Below the pieces are notes generated by a model. It saw nothing but the letters and a program-made list of their open reading frames with translations, was not told where the DNA came from and did no database searches. A DNA stretch of 64,000 bases from Streptomyces sp. XM4193 (GTDB lineage Bacteria > Actinomycetota > Actinomycetes > Streptomycetales > Streptomycetaceae). Shown piece after piece: positions 35,307 through 43,765 of this stretch. Where the stretch lies: assembly GCF_023072595.1 (NCBI RefSeq), contig NZ_JALLGK010000001.1:62001-126000 (forward strand), in the 5' to 3' direction. Both the position numbers and the translations under genes were made by a program. How positions within the stretch are numbered: position 1 is the stretch's first letter; each line of letters opens with the position of its first letter.

Positions 35307-35456
35307 CGACCTCACTCGCCCCACCCATCACGTACGTCCCGCCGATTCGCTGCCCCACGACCGTAACCACCGCCGTCGCCCGCACCCGCGCCCACCCCTC
35401 GCCGCGACCGGGCGGGCGCCGTGCACGGTCCGTACGCAGGCCGTTGCGGGTGGCGG

Positions 35457-35927
35457 CTACTGGTCGGACGGGTCGAGGTCGGTCTCCTCGAAGACCAGCA
35501 GGGTGCGGGTGCTCAGCACTCCGGGGATGGACTGGATACGGGTCAGCACCAGCTCGCGCAGGGCGCGGTTGTCGACGGTGTGGACCAGCAGCAGCACGTC
35601 GAAGTCGCCGCTGACCAGGGCGAGATGAGTGGCGCCGGGCAACTGCTCCAGCTGTTCGCGCACGCTGCGCCAGGAGTCCTGGACGATCTTGAGCGTGATG
35701 TACGCGGACGCCCCCTGCCCGGCGCGCTCGTGGTCGATGCGGGCGCTGAAGCCGCGGATCACACCGTCCGCGATGAGGCGGTTGATCCGGGTGTAGGCGT
35801 TGGCGCGGGAGACGTGCACCTCCTCCGCCACGGACCGGATCGAGGCCCGGCCGTCCTTCTGGAGCAGTCGGACGATCTCCCGGTCGACGGGATCGAGCGG
35901 CCTGGGGGCCATCTGTTCATCGGTCAT
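35457..35927 (-). CDS. bkdR: Lrp/AsnC-family regulator divergent from the branched-chain 2-oxoacid dehydrogenase operon
   Basis: The 156-residue product has an N-terminal AsnC-type helix-turn-helix (LDPVDREIVRLLQKDGRASIRSVAEEVHVSRANAYTRINRL) and a C-terminal ligand-binding (RAM) domain with GDFDVLLLVHTVDNRALRELVLTRIQSIPGVLST. Its gene is divergent from the bkd operon, the usual position of BkdR, which responds to branched-chain amino or oxo acids. A GGGAGG site precedes ATG 35927. A clear inverted repeat in the shared region is its likely binding site. Confidence 0.9.
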   Translation of the reverse strand: MTDEQMAPRPLDPVDREIVRLLQKDGRASIRSVAEEVHVSRANAYTRINRLIADGVIRGFSARIDHERAGQGASAYITLKIVQDSWRSVREQLEQLPGATHLALVSGDFDVLLLVHTVDNRALRELVLTRIQSIPGVLSTRTLLVFEETDLDPSDQ

Positions 35928-36446
35928 GCCTTCCCACCTCCCTTCGCTGGACGTCCTGCCGACATCCCACGTCCGCCGTGGCCAAGTGTCTACAGGCGGA
36001 CCGCACCTGTAGCCAGAATGCACTCCGGACCGAACAATCGGTAGGGAGAGCGCACACGCGTTCACCGTCCCGACCGCCTGTCGTGCCGGTGCCGGTGCCG
36101 GTCCGTGCACACGTACCGGTCCCGTCCCCGCACACGTACTCGTCCTGTCCCCCGACGACACCGACGCTGCCGACGACACGCATTCCGCCCCCCGACTCTT
36201 CCGATTCCCGCGGTTCCCCCGAGCTCTCCGGTTCCCGGTGACCACGATCCCCACTCGCCGGCCGTCCGACCACTCCGCCTTCCGGCGGGCCGACGGCCCG
36301 GGTGTGTGCCCACAGTGGACACCGGCGCACGCGGAGAAGCGCACAGAACCGACAGCCCGCCGCCGCACCCGCGCGGCAGGGCAGCCGAACACAGTGCGGG
36401 CCGTACGGCTGACGCCCGCCCCGCCCGACCCGGAGGTGTGCTCGAC
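35928..36446. other. Divergent regulatory region bkdR / bkd operon
   Basis: A 519-bp region with no gene. It holds the inverted repeat at 35990-36012, a shorter one ACCGA-N4-TCGGT at 36029-36042, and after 36090 repetitive CACACGTAC and GTCCCGT words of no known role. Confidence 0.6.
35990..36012. promoter_or_regulatory. Candidate BkdR operator (CTACAGG-N9-CCTGTAG)
   Basis: A perfect 7-bp inverted repeat with a 9-bp spacer, 63 bases upstream of the bkdR start. The arm spacing suits an AsnC/Lrp dimer. It is the best dyad in this divergent region. Confidence 0.5.
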
Positions 36447-37667
36447 ATGACGGTGCTAGAGCAGCGAGGTGCCTACCGCCCCGCACCGCCGCCCGCCTGG
36501 CAGCCCCGCAGGGACGCCGCTCCCCTGCTGCCCGACGCGAGCCCGTACCGGTTGCTGGGCACCGGTGCGGAGCTGGACCCGCGCCTGCTGCGCGAGCTGT
36601 ACGAGCAGTTGGTGCGCGGACGCCGGTACAACCACCAGGCGACCGCGCTCACCAAGCAGGGACGGCTGGCGGTCTACCCCTCGTCGGTGGGCCAGGAGGC
36701 GTGCGAGGTCGCCGCGGCGCTGGCGCTGCGCGAGCAGGACTGGCTCTTTCCCAGCTACCGCGACACCCTCTCGGTGGTCGCGCGGGGCGTGGACCCGGTG
36801 CACGCGCTGACCCTGCTGCGCGGCGACTGGCACACCGGGTACGACCCGTACGAGCACCGCGTCGCGCCGCTGTCCACGCCGTTGGCGACCCAGCTGCCGC
36901 ACGCCGTGGGGCTGGCGCACGCCGCCCGGATCAAGGGCGACGACGTGGTGGCGCTGGCGATGGTCGGCGACGGCGGCACGAGCGAGGGGGACTTCCACGA
37001 GGCGCTGAACTTCGCCGCCGTCTGGCAGGCCCCGGTCGTCTTCCTGGTGCAGAACAACGGCTTCGCGATCTCGGTGCCGCTGGAGAAGCAGTCCGCCGCG
37101 CCGACCCTGGCGCACAAGGCGGTCGGCTACGGGATGCCCGGCCGGCTGGTGGACGGCAACGACGCGGCGGCGGTGCACGAGGTGCTCCGGGAGGCCGTGG
37201 AGCGGGCCCGCGCGGGCGAGGGCCCCACGCTCGTCGAGGCGGTGACGTACCGCATGGAGGCGCACACCAACGCGGACGACGCCACCCGCTACCGGGCGGA
37301 GGCGGAGCTGGAGGTCTGGCGCGAACACGACCCGATCGCGCTGCTGGAGCGGGAGTTGACCGAGCGCGGCGAGCTGGACGAGGAGGGCGTGCGCCGGGCG
37401 AAGGACGCCGCCGAGGAGATGGCCGCGGATCTGCGGGAGCGGATGAACGCCGATCCGGTGCTGGACCCGATGTCCCTCTTCGCCCACGTCTACGCCGAGC
37501 AGACCACCCAACTCCGCGAGCAGGCCGAGCAGTTGAGGGCCGAACTGGCGGAGGCGGAGGCAGACGCGCAGACCACCGACGACGGACAGCACGGACAGCA
37601 GCACGACGGGCAGCACGCCGGGCAGCACGGGCAGCACGGCGGGGCCGGGCGGGGAGAGGGCCGATGA
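36447..37667 (+). CDS. bkdA: Branched-chain 2-oxoacid dehydrogenase E1 alpha subunit
   Basis: The 406-residue product is a thiamine-diphosphate-dependent E1 alpha subunit. The TPP motif runs GDGGTSEGDFHEALNFAAVW...NN, and the chain starts with the SSVGQEACEVAAALALREQDWLFPSYRD region. With E1 beta it decarboxylates branched oxoacids from Val, Leu and Ile, which gives the acyl-CoA starters for iso and anteiso fatty acids in Streptomyces. The last 30 residues are a Gly-Gln-His repeat (GQHGQQHDGQH) absent from ordinary E1 alpha proteins. GGAGG ten bases before ATG 36447 supports the start. It overlaps the next gene by 4 bp. Confidence 0.9.
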   Translation: MTVLEQRGAYRPAPPPAWQPRRDAAPLLPDASPYRLLGTGAELDPRLLRELYEQLVRGRRYNHQATALTKQGRLAVYPSSVGQEACEVAAALALREQDWLFPSYRDTLSVVARGVDPVHALTLLRGDWHTGYDPYEHRVAPLSTPLATQLPHAVGLAHAARIKGDDVVALAMVGDGGTSEGDFHEALNFAAVWQAPVVFLVQNNGFAISVPLEKQSAAPTLAHKAVGYGMPGRLVDGNDAAAVHEVLREAVERARAGEGPTLVEAVTYRMEAHTNADDATRYRAEAELEVWREHDPIALLERELTERGELDEEGVRRAKDAAEEMAADLRERMNADPVLDPMSLFAHVYAEQTTQLREQAEQLRAELAEAEADAQTTDDGQHGQQHDGQHAGQHGQHGGAGRGEGR

Positions 37668-38752
37668 GCACGGCAGCGGCGGAACGCAGGCGCGGCACGG
37701 CGGCGGCGCGCAAACCGGCGACCATGGCCCAGGCGCTCACCCGGGCGATGCGCGACGCGATGGCCGAGGACCCGAGCGTCCATGTGCTCGGCGAGGACGT
37801 CGGCACGCTGGGCGGCGTCTTCCGGGTCACCGACGGGCTGGCCGAGGAGTTCGGCCCCCAGCGGTGCACCGACACCCCGCTGGCGGAGGCGGGCATCCTC
37901 GGCAGCGCGGTCGGCATGGCGATGTACGGGCTGCGGCCGGTCGTGGAGATGCAGTTCGACGCGTTCGCCTACCCGGCCTTCGAACAGCTCGTCTCGCACG
38001 TCTCGCGGCACCGCAACCGCACCAGGGGCACCATGCCGCTGCCGCTGACCGTGCGCATTCCCTACGGCGGCGGCATCGGCGGCGTCGAGCACCACAGCGA
38101 CTCGTCCGAGGCGTACTACCTGGCGACACCGGGTCTGCACGTCTACACCCCGGCGACGGTCGAGGACGCGTACGGGATGCTGCGCGAGGCGATCGCCTCC
38201 GACGACCCCGTGGTCTTCCTGGAGCCGAAGCGTCTCTACTGGTCGCGCAGCGACTGGAATCCGGACGCCCCGAGCGCCGTACCGCCCGCCGGTCGGGCCG
38301 TCGTACGCCGTCGGGGCTCCTCGGCGACGCTGCTGACGTACGGGCCGTCCGTCCCGGTCTGTCTGGAGGCCGCCGAGGCGGCGGCCGAGGACGGGATCGA
38401 GCTGGAGGTCGTCGACCTGCGTTCGCTGGTGCCGTTCGACGACGCGACGATCTGCGAGTCGGTACGGCGCACCGGACGGGCCGTGGTGGTGCACGAGTCG
38501 ACCGGTTTCGGCGGTCCCGGAGGGGAGATCGCCGCCCGTGTCACCGAACGCTGCTTCCACCATCTGGAAGCGCCGGTCCTGAGAGTGGCCGGTTTTGACA
38601 TCCCGTATCCGCCACCGATGTTGGAGCGGCACCATCTGCCCGGCGTGGACCGCATCCTGGATGCCGTCGACCGGTTGCAGTGGGAGTCCCGCTGGACCGA
38701 GAGTGGAGAGCGGGCCGCTGGGCCTGGTCGAGCCGAGGGAGACGGGCGCTGA
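37664..38752 (+). CDS. bkdB: Branched-chain 2-oxoacid dehydrogenase E1 beta subunit
   Basis: The 362-residue product has the E1 beta layout. It starts with MAQALTRAMRDAMAEDPSVHVLGEDVGTLGGVFRVTDGL, continues with DTPLAEAGILGSAVGMA and YGGGIGGVEHHSDSSEAYY, and has a C-terminal transketolase domain (LEVVDLRSLVPFDDATI). It completes the heterotetrameric E1 with the preceding gene product. The ATG lies in the ATGA overlap with the alpha gene. The stop shares one base with the E2 start, so all three are translationally coupled. Confidence 0.92.
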   Translation: MSTAAAERRRGTAAARKPATMAQALTRAMRDAMAEDPSVHVLGEDVGTLGGVFRVTDGLAEEFGPQRCTDTPLAEAGILGSAVGMAMYGLRPVVEMQFDAFAYPAFEQLVSHVSRHRNRTRGTMPLPLTVRIPYGGGIGGVEHHSDSSEAYYLATPGLHVYTPATVEDAYGMLREAIASDDPVVFLEPKRLYWSRSDWNPDAPSAVPPAGRAVVRRRGSSATLLTYGPSVPVCLEAAEAAAEDGIELEVVDLRSLVPFDDATICESVRRTGRAVVVHESTGFGGPGGEIAARVTERCFHHLEAPVLRVAGFDIPYPPPMLERHHLPGVDRILDAVDRLQWESRWTESGERAAGPGRAEGDGR

Positions 38753-40287
38753 TGGCCGAGGTGCGCGAGTTCAAACTGCCCGATCTGGGCGAGGGGTTGA
38801 CGGAGGCGGAGATCGCCCGCTGGCTGGTGGAGGTCGGCGATGTGGTCGCCGTCGACCAGCCGGTCGTCGAGGTGGAGACCGCCAAGGCCATGGTCGAGGT
38901 GCCCTGCCCGTACGGCGGGGTGGTCACCGCGCGGTACGGCGAGGAGGGCCAGGAGATACCCGTCGGCGCACCGCTGGTGACGGTCGCCTCGTCGATCGCC
39001 GCGGGCACCGCGGCCACGGCGGGGCCGACGGGACCGACCGCCGACTCCGGCGCGGTGACCGGCGGTTCCGCCGCACCGGGCCCGGGCGCCTCCGGTCGCG
39101 ACGCCTCGGCCGGCGACGCCTCGGGCCTCACCATTCCGGGCCACGCCTCCCCGGCTCCGGCGTCCGCCGGCGCGGAGGAGGGGTCGGGCAACGTGCTCGT
39201 CGGCTACGGGACCAGCACCGCACCGCGCAGACGCCGCCGCACCGCGGCCGGTTCGGCCGGCCGTGCGGGAGCCGGTTCGGCCGCCGCCGCGACCGCGCCG
39301 GCGGGCTCCGTACCCGCCCCGGTGCGTACGCCGCAGCCGGCGCCGGGCGCGCCGCACGCACCCGTGCACGGCGACGGCCCGGTACCCGTCATCTCACCGC
39401 TGGTGCGGCGGCTCGCCCGCGAGCAGCAGGTCGACCTGCGCACCGTGACGGGCACCGGCCCGGACGGGCTGATCATGCGCGCCGACGTTCTGCGCACCGC
39501 GGCCGTGCAGGCCGCCGCCGGCCGGCCGCACGGCGCGCCGTCGACCGCCGCGAGCCCGGGCACCGTCGCGACCGGAACAGGTGGTTCCGCTTCCTTCACC
39601 GGCGAGCGAGTGCCGCTCAAGGGCGTACGCGGAGCGGTCGCCGACAAGCTCTCGCGCAGCCGCCGCGAGATCCCCGACGCGACGACCTGGGTCGACGCCG
39701 ACGCCACCGAACTCCTCGCCGCCCGACGGGCCATGAACGCCGTCGACGGCCCGAAGATCTCCCTGCTCGCGCTGCTCGGCCGGATCTGCGTCGCCGCACT
39801 GACGCGGTACCCCGAGCTCAACGCCTCGGTGGACGCGGACGCCCGCGAGATCGTCCGGCACGACGCCGTGCACCTCGGCTTCGCCGCGCAGACCGAACGC
39901 GGACTGGTGGTGCCGGTGGTGCGCGACGCGCACACCCTCGGCGCCGAGGGCATCACCGCCGAGATGGGCCGACTCACCGAGGCCGCCCGTGCCGGCCGCC
40001 TCGCACCGGCCCAACTCACCGGCGGCACCTTCACCTTGAACAACTACGGGGTCTTCGGGGTGGACGGCTCCACGCCGATCATCAACCACCCCGAGGCCGC
40101 GATGCTCGGCGTCGGCCGCATCGTCGAGAAGCCGTGGGTGCACCAGGGCGAGTTGGCGGTGCGTCATGTGGTGCAGCTGTCGTTCACCTTCGACCACCGC
40201 GTCTGCGACGGCGGAACGGCCGGCGGCTTCCTGCGGTACGTGGCCGACTGCGTCGAACAACCCGCCACCCTGCTGCGCACCCTGTGA
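38752..40287 (+). CDS. bkdC: Branched-chain 2-oxoacid dehydrogenase E2 (dihydrolipoyl acyltransferase)
   Basis: The 511-residue product has an N-terminal lipoyl domain with lipoyl-lysine Lys45 in VETAKAMVEV. A long Ala/Pro/Gly-rich linker (about 85-200), an E1/E3-binding domain (ISPLVRRLAREQQVDLRTVTGTGPDGLIMRADV, about 215-250), a second linker and the catalytic domain ending with HRVCDGG follow. It forms the core of the complex and passes the acyl group to CoA. E3 is not encoded in this window. A hairpin after the stop closes the operon. Confidence 0.92.
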   Translation: MAEVREFKLPDLGEGLTEAEIARWLVEVGDVVAVDQPVVEVETAKAMVEVPCPYGGVVTARYGEEGQEIPVGAPLVTVASSIAAGTAATAGPTGPTADSGAVTGGSAAPGPGASGRDASAGDASGLTIPGHASPAPASAGAEEGSGNVLVGYGTSTAPRRRRRTAAGSAGRAGAGSAAAATAPAGSVPAPVRTPQPAPGAPHAPVHGDGPVPVISPLVRRLAREQQVDLRTVTGTGPDGLIMRADVLRTAAVQAAAGRPHGAPSTAASPGTVATGTGGSASFTGERVPLKGVRGAVADKLSRSRREIPDATTWVDADATELLAARRAMNAVDGPKISLLALLGRICVAALTRYPELNASVDADAREIVRHDAVHLGFAAQTERGLVVPVVRDAHTLGAEGITAEMGRLTEAARAGRLAPAQLTGGTFTLNNYGVFGVDGSTPIINHPEAAMLGVGRIVEKPWVHQGELAVRHVVQLSFTFDHRVCDGGTAGGFLRYVADCVEQPATLLRTL

Positions 40288-40295
40288 CCGGCGAC

Positions 40296-40320
40296 CGGGC
40301 CGCCCCGCCGCGGCGGCCCG
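40296..40320 (+). terminator. Terminator hairpin after the bkd operon
   Basis: CGGGCCGCC (40296-40304) and GGCGGCCCG (40312-40320) form a perfect 9-bp stem with a 7-nt loop, nine bases after the bkdC stop. Confidence 0.7.
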
Positions 40321-40340
40321 GCCCGCCGGGGGCGCAGGAG

Positions 40341-40385
40341 CCCGGTGCGGAGGGGCCCGGTGCGGAGGGGCCCTGTGCGGAGGGC
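40341..40385. repeat. 15-bp tandem repeat (three copies)
   Basis: CCCGGTGCGGAGGGG occurs at 40341 and 40356 and with changes at 40371. It separates the bkd operon from the mobA-like gene. Confidence 0.85.
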
Positions 40386-40423
40386 GACATCCGTACGTGA
40401 CGGGCTGACCGTACGCTCGGTCC

Positions 40424-41521
40424 GTGACCTACGACGCCCTCGTCATCGCAGGCGGACGCGCTCGTCGGCTCGGCGGGGCGGACAAGCCCGCGCTGACCGT
40501 CGGTGGACGCACCCTGCTCGATCGCACCCTGGCCGCCTGCGCGGACGCCGCCCGCACCGTGGTGGTCGGTCCGCGCAGACCGACCCACCGACCGGTGGAG
40601 TGGACCCGCGAGCGGCGGCCCGGCGCGGGCCCGCTGGCCGCGCTGGACGCGGGGCTGCGGGCCAGCACCGCGCCGACGCTGCTCGTGCTCAGCGCCGATC
40701 TGCCGTTCCTGCGGCCGGTGACGGTTGCGGCGCTGCTGCGCGGTCTGCGCACCGACGGCGTGGAGGCGGCGCTCGCCCACGACCCCGCGGACGGCCGCGA
40801 CCAGCCGCTGCTGGCGGCGTACCACCGCGAACCGCTGGAGCGCGAACTCGCCCTGATCGCCGCCGAACACGGTCGGCTCGACCACCTGCCGCTGCGGCTG
40901 CTCGTGCCCGAACTGGTCGTCGCCCGCGTCCCGTTGCCCGCACACGGCGACCCGACCGGCGGTCCGCCCGACACCGCGGACTGCGACACCTGGGACGACC
41001 TGGCGGCGGCCCGTGGACACATCAGAGAGCATGGGCGGATGTTGGACGAATGGATCGCCGCGCTCAAAGCGGAACTCGACCTCGACCTCGACGTGGACCA
41101 GGCACTGCTCCTCGACCTCGCCAGGGACGCCGCCCACTCCGTCACCAGGCCGGCCGCACCGTTGACGACCTTCCTGATCGGTTACGCGGCGGCCCGCGGC
41201 GGCGGCACCACCGAGGACATCGCCCGGGCCGCCCTGCGCGCCGCAGCCCTCGCCGAACGCTGGGGCGAGGAGCAGGAGAAGAGCACGCCGAACGCGCCGC
41301 GCGGCGAAGACGGGCAGAACGAGCCGACCGACACGAGCCGGCCCAGGGCTTCGGGCAGCGCGAGCCGAACCGAGGAGCCGACCGACACGAGCCGGGCCGA
41401 CGAGCCCGACGAGACCGGCGGCACGGACCGGCCGGGCAGCGCGGGCGAGCAGAACGGGACGGGAAACGGGGAGGGCGTCGCCGGCGTCCGGAGCCCCGCG
41501 CCCCAGGAGCCCCCGGACTGA
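40424..41521 (+). CDS. MobA-like NTP transferase fused to a DUF6457-like domain
   Basis: The 365-residue product has residues 1-200 with the MobA-like nucleotidyltransferase pattern (ALVIAGGRARRLGGADKPALTVGGRTLLDRTL, GPLAALDAGL, LLVLSADLPFLRP). A short helical domain follows (MLDEWIAALKAELDLDLDVDQALLLDLARDAAHSVTRPAAPLTTFLIGYAA, about 206-280) of the DUF6457 type, often found next to mobA. The last 80 residues are low-complexity, with TDTSR repeats. The probable role is joining GMP or CMP to molybdopterin, in keeping with moeA next. The start is GTG 40424. Confidence 0.8.
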   Translation: MTYDALVIAGGRARRLGGADKPALTVGGRTLLDRTLAACADAARTVVVGPRRPTHRPVEWTRERRPGAGPLAALDAGLRASTAPTLLVLSADLPFLRPVTVAALLRGLRTDGVEAALAHDPADGRDQPLLAAYHREPLERELALIAAEHGRLDHLPLRLLVPELVVARVPLPAHGDPTGGPPDTADCDTWDDLAAARGHIREHGRMLDEWIAALKAELDLDLDVDQALLLDLARDAAHSVTRPAAPLTTFLIGYAAARGGGTTEDIARAALRAAALAERWGEEQEKSTPNAPRGEDGQNEPTDTSRPRASGSASRTEEPTDTSRADEPDETGGTDRPGSAGEQNGTGNGEGVAGVRSPAPQEPPD

Positions 41522-41724
41522 CCACCCGCGCCACCCCGCACACACGGGACGTCCCGCACCACCCGCCACCCGCCCGTACGCCCGCACCACCGGCTCCGCC
41601 GTCCGCACGCCCCGCGGCACCCGCACCGCTCGTACGCCCGCGCCCCGCTCGTGGGCGCCGGACCCCGTCACCGTCCGCACCGGTATCCCGGCAACGCGAC
41701 AGTCAGATCGGAACGCAGCACACC

Positions 41725-43521
41725 ATGAACCGCTTCGACTCCTCCGACGACTTCGACGACGCGCTCGCCCTCGCCAACAGCGCCACCCGGCCCCGCCCCG
41801 CCGCGTCGCGCCCCGCCTCCCGCGGTGCGCCGCCCGCCGGTACGCCCGGCAGCGCGGGCACGCCCGGCGCTGAGCCCCGTACCTCCGCGGCGGCTGCCGG
41901 CGACGGGCCGACCGCAGTGAGTTGGGCCTCCGCCAGATCCCGCGCACGGCGGGCGGCGCGCGCCGGCAGTGCGTTGACGCTGCCGCTGCACCGGGCGCTC
42001 GGCCACAGCCTGGCCGCGCCGCTGGTCGCCCGTACCGATCTGCCGGCGTTCGACACCTCGGCCATGGACGGCTGGGCCGTCGCCGGCCCGGGACCCTGGC
42101 GACTCACCGGCGGATCCGCCGGCGAGGGGCCGGGAGCGCCGGGTGTGCTGGCCGGCGACCGGGCCGCCTCGGCGTCCGCGCTGGCCGACGGGTACGCGGT
42201 CGCCATCGCCACGGGCGCCCGGGTGCCGGCGGGCGCGACGGCAGTGCTGCGCACCGAGCACGCCACCGTCGACGGCGACCGGCTCGCCCGCACCGGGCCG
42301 CGCGGCGCGGGAAGTCCGCACGTACCGGCCGACCACCGCACCGACATCCGGCCGCGCGGCCAGGAGTGCCGCACCGGCGATCTGCTGCTGCCCGCCGGCA
42401 CCCGGGTCACCCCGGTGGTGCTCGGTCTCGCCGCCGCGGCCGGCCACGACGAACTGAACGTCACGCGCCGCCCCCGGGTCGAAGTCCTCGTGCTCGGCGC
42501 GGAGTTGACCCAGGACGGCGTACCGGCCCCCGGCCTGGTGCGGGACGCTCTCGGGCCGATGCTCGACCCGTGGCTGACCGCGCTCGGCGCCGAAGTGCTG
42601 GCCGTGCGCCACCTCGGCGACGACCCGGCGGCACTGGCGACGGCGGTCGACGACTCCCGCGCCGACGTCCTGCTCACCACCGGCGGTACGGCCGGCGGCC
42701 CGATGGACCACGTACGGCCGCTGCTGACGCGGATCGGCGCACGGCTGCTGGTCGACTCGGTGGCGGTGCGCCCCGGCCATCCGATGCTGCTCGCCCAACT
42801 CCCGCCCGCCACCGACCGCGACGCCGACACCGGCCGCGACGTCGACACCGGCCCCGCCACCCGCAGCGTCCCCGACGCCGTCCCCGACACCCGGCGCGCG
42901 CCTGCCGGACCGACCCCCGACAGCTCCCCGGGCCCCGACGCACCGGCCGACGGCTCGCCGAACCCCGACGCGCCCGGATCCCGCGCGCCGGGCCCCCACG
43001 CCCTGGGCTTCGACGCCCTGGGCTTCGACGCGATGGCCGTCGACGCGATGGCCGTCGACGCACCGGGTGCGGACGCACCGGGCCCGGATGCGGCGACCGT
43101 CCACGGACCCGGCCTCGACGCGCCCGGCGCCGATGCGCAGCGCCCCGTCGCGCCGGACGACGACCCTGGCGACGACGTCGCGCCGGTCCGGCACCTCGTC
43201 GGACTGCCCGGGAACCCGCTGGCCGCCGTCGCCGCGCTGCTCACCCTCGTGGAACCGCTGCTGCGCGCGCTCGGCGACCACGAGCCGGAGACCGAACCGC
43301 CCACCGCACGGCTGGCGACCCGCGTCGAGGGCCATCCCACGGACACCCGGCTGGTCCCGGTGACCGAGCGGGAGGGCCCGGGGGGAGTCCGGCCGTTGCG
43401 CCACCACGGTCCCGCTATGCTCCGAGGCGTCGCCGCCGCCGACGCGATGGCGGTGATCCCGCCCGGCGCGGCCTCGTCCGCCGGCTCGACGGTCGTGCTG
43501 CTGCGGTTGCCCGGGCGGTAA
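41725..43521 (+). CDS. moeA: Molybdopterin molybdenumtransferase (MoeA) with a large low-complexity insert
   Basis: The 598-residue product carries MoeA motifs DTSAMDGWAV, ATGARVPAGATAVLRTE, VLTTGGTAGGPMDHVRPLL and LVGLPGNPLAAVAALLTLVEPLL. MoeA inserts molybdate into adenylylated molybdopterin. Two parts are unusual. There is an 80-residue Ala/Pro-rich N-terminal extension. About 127 residues rich in Asp, Ala, Pro and Gly (about 362-488) sit between GHPMLLAQLP and LVGLPGNP, which are usually almost adjacent. The insert is built of repeats such as GFDALGFDAMAVDAMAVDAP, so it probably grew by repeat expansion inside a surface loop. Confidence 0.88.
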   Translation: MNRFDSSDDFDDALALANSATRPRPAASRPASRGAPPAGTPGSAGTPGAEPRTSAAAAGDGPTAVSWASARSRARRAARAGSALTLPLHRALGHSLAAPLVARTDLPAFDTSAMDGWAVAGPGPWRLTGGSAGEGPGAPGVLAGDRAASASALADGYAVAIATGARVPAGATAVLRTEHATVDGDRLARTGPRGAGSPHVPADHRTDIRPRGQECRTGDLLLPAGTRVTPVVLGLAAAAGHDELNVTRRPRVEVLVLGAELTQDGVPAPGLVRDALGPMLDPWLTALGAEVLAVRHLGDDPAALATAVDDSRADVLLTTGGTAGGPMDHVRPLLTRIGARLLVDSVAVRPGHPMLLAQLPPATDRDADTGRDVDTGPATRSVPDAVPDTRRAPAGPTPDSSPGPDAPADGSPNPDAPGSRAPGPHALGFDALGFDAMAVDAMAVDAPGADAPGPDAATVHGPGLDAPGADAQRPVAPDDDPGDDVAPVRHLVGLPGNPLAAVAALLTLVEPLLRALGDHEPETEPPTARLATRVEGHPTDTRLVPVTEREGPGGVRPLRHHGPAMLRGVAAADAMAVIPPGAASSAGSTVVLLRLPGR

Positions 43522-43765
43522 ACCGCGCGGGCGCTTTCCGGCCATGGGCTGCCGGGCCCGCCCCGCCCGGACCGCGCCCCGGACGGGCCGGACCGGACCG
43601 ACCGGACCGCCGAAGGTCCTCCGGCACCGGCCGACCCCGACCGGACGAACGGCACGCCGGACCCCCGGCCGGCCCGGCGCCGCACACCTCCGGCGCCACC
43701 CCCGACACTCCCAGCCCCCGACACCCGACCCCGACCCCACTCGGTTCTCCGTCTCAGGATGCGTG

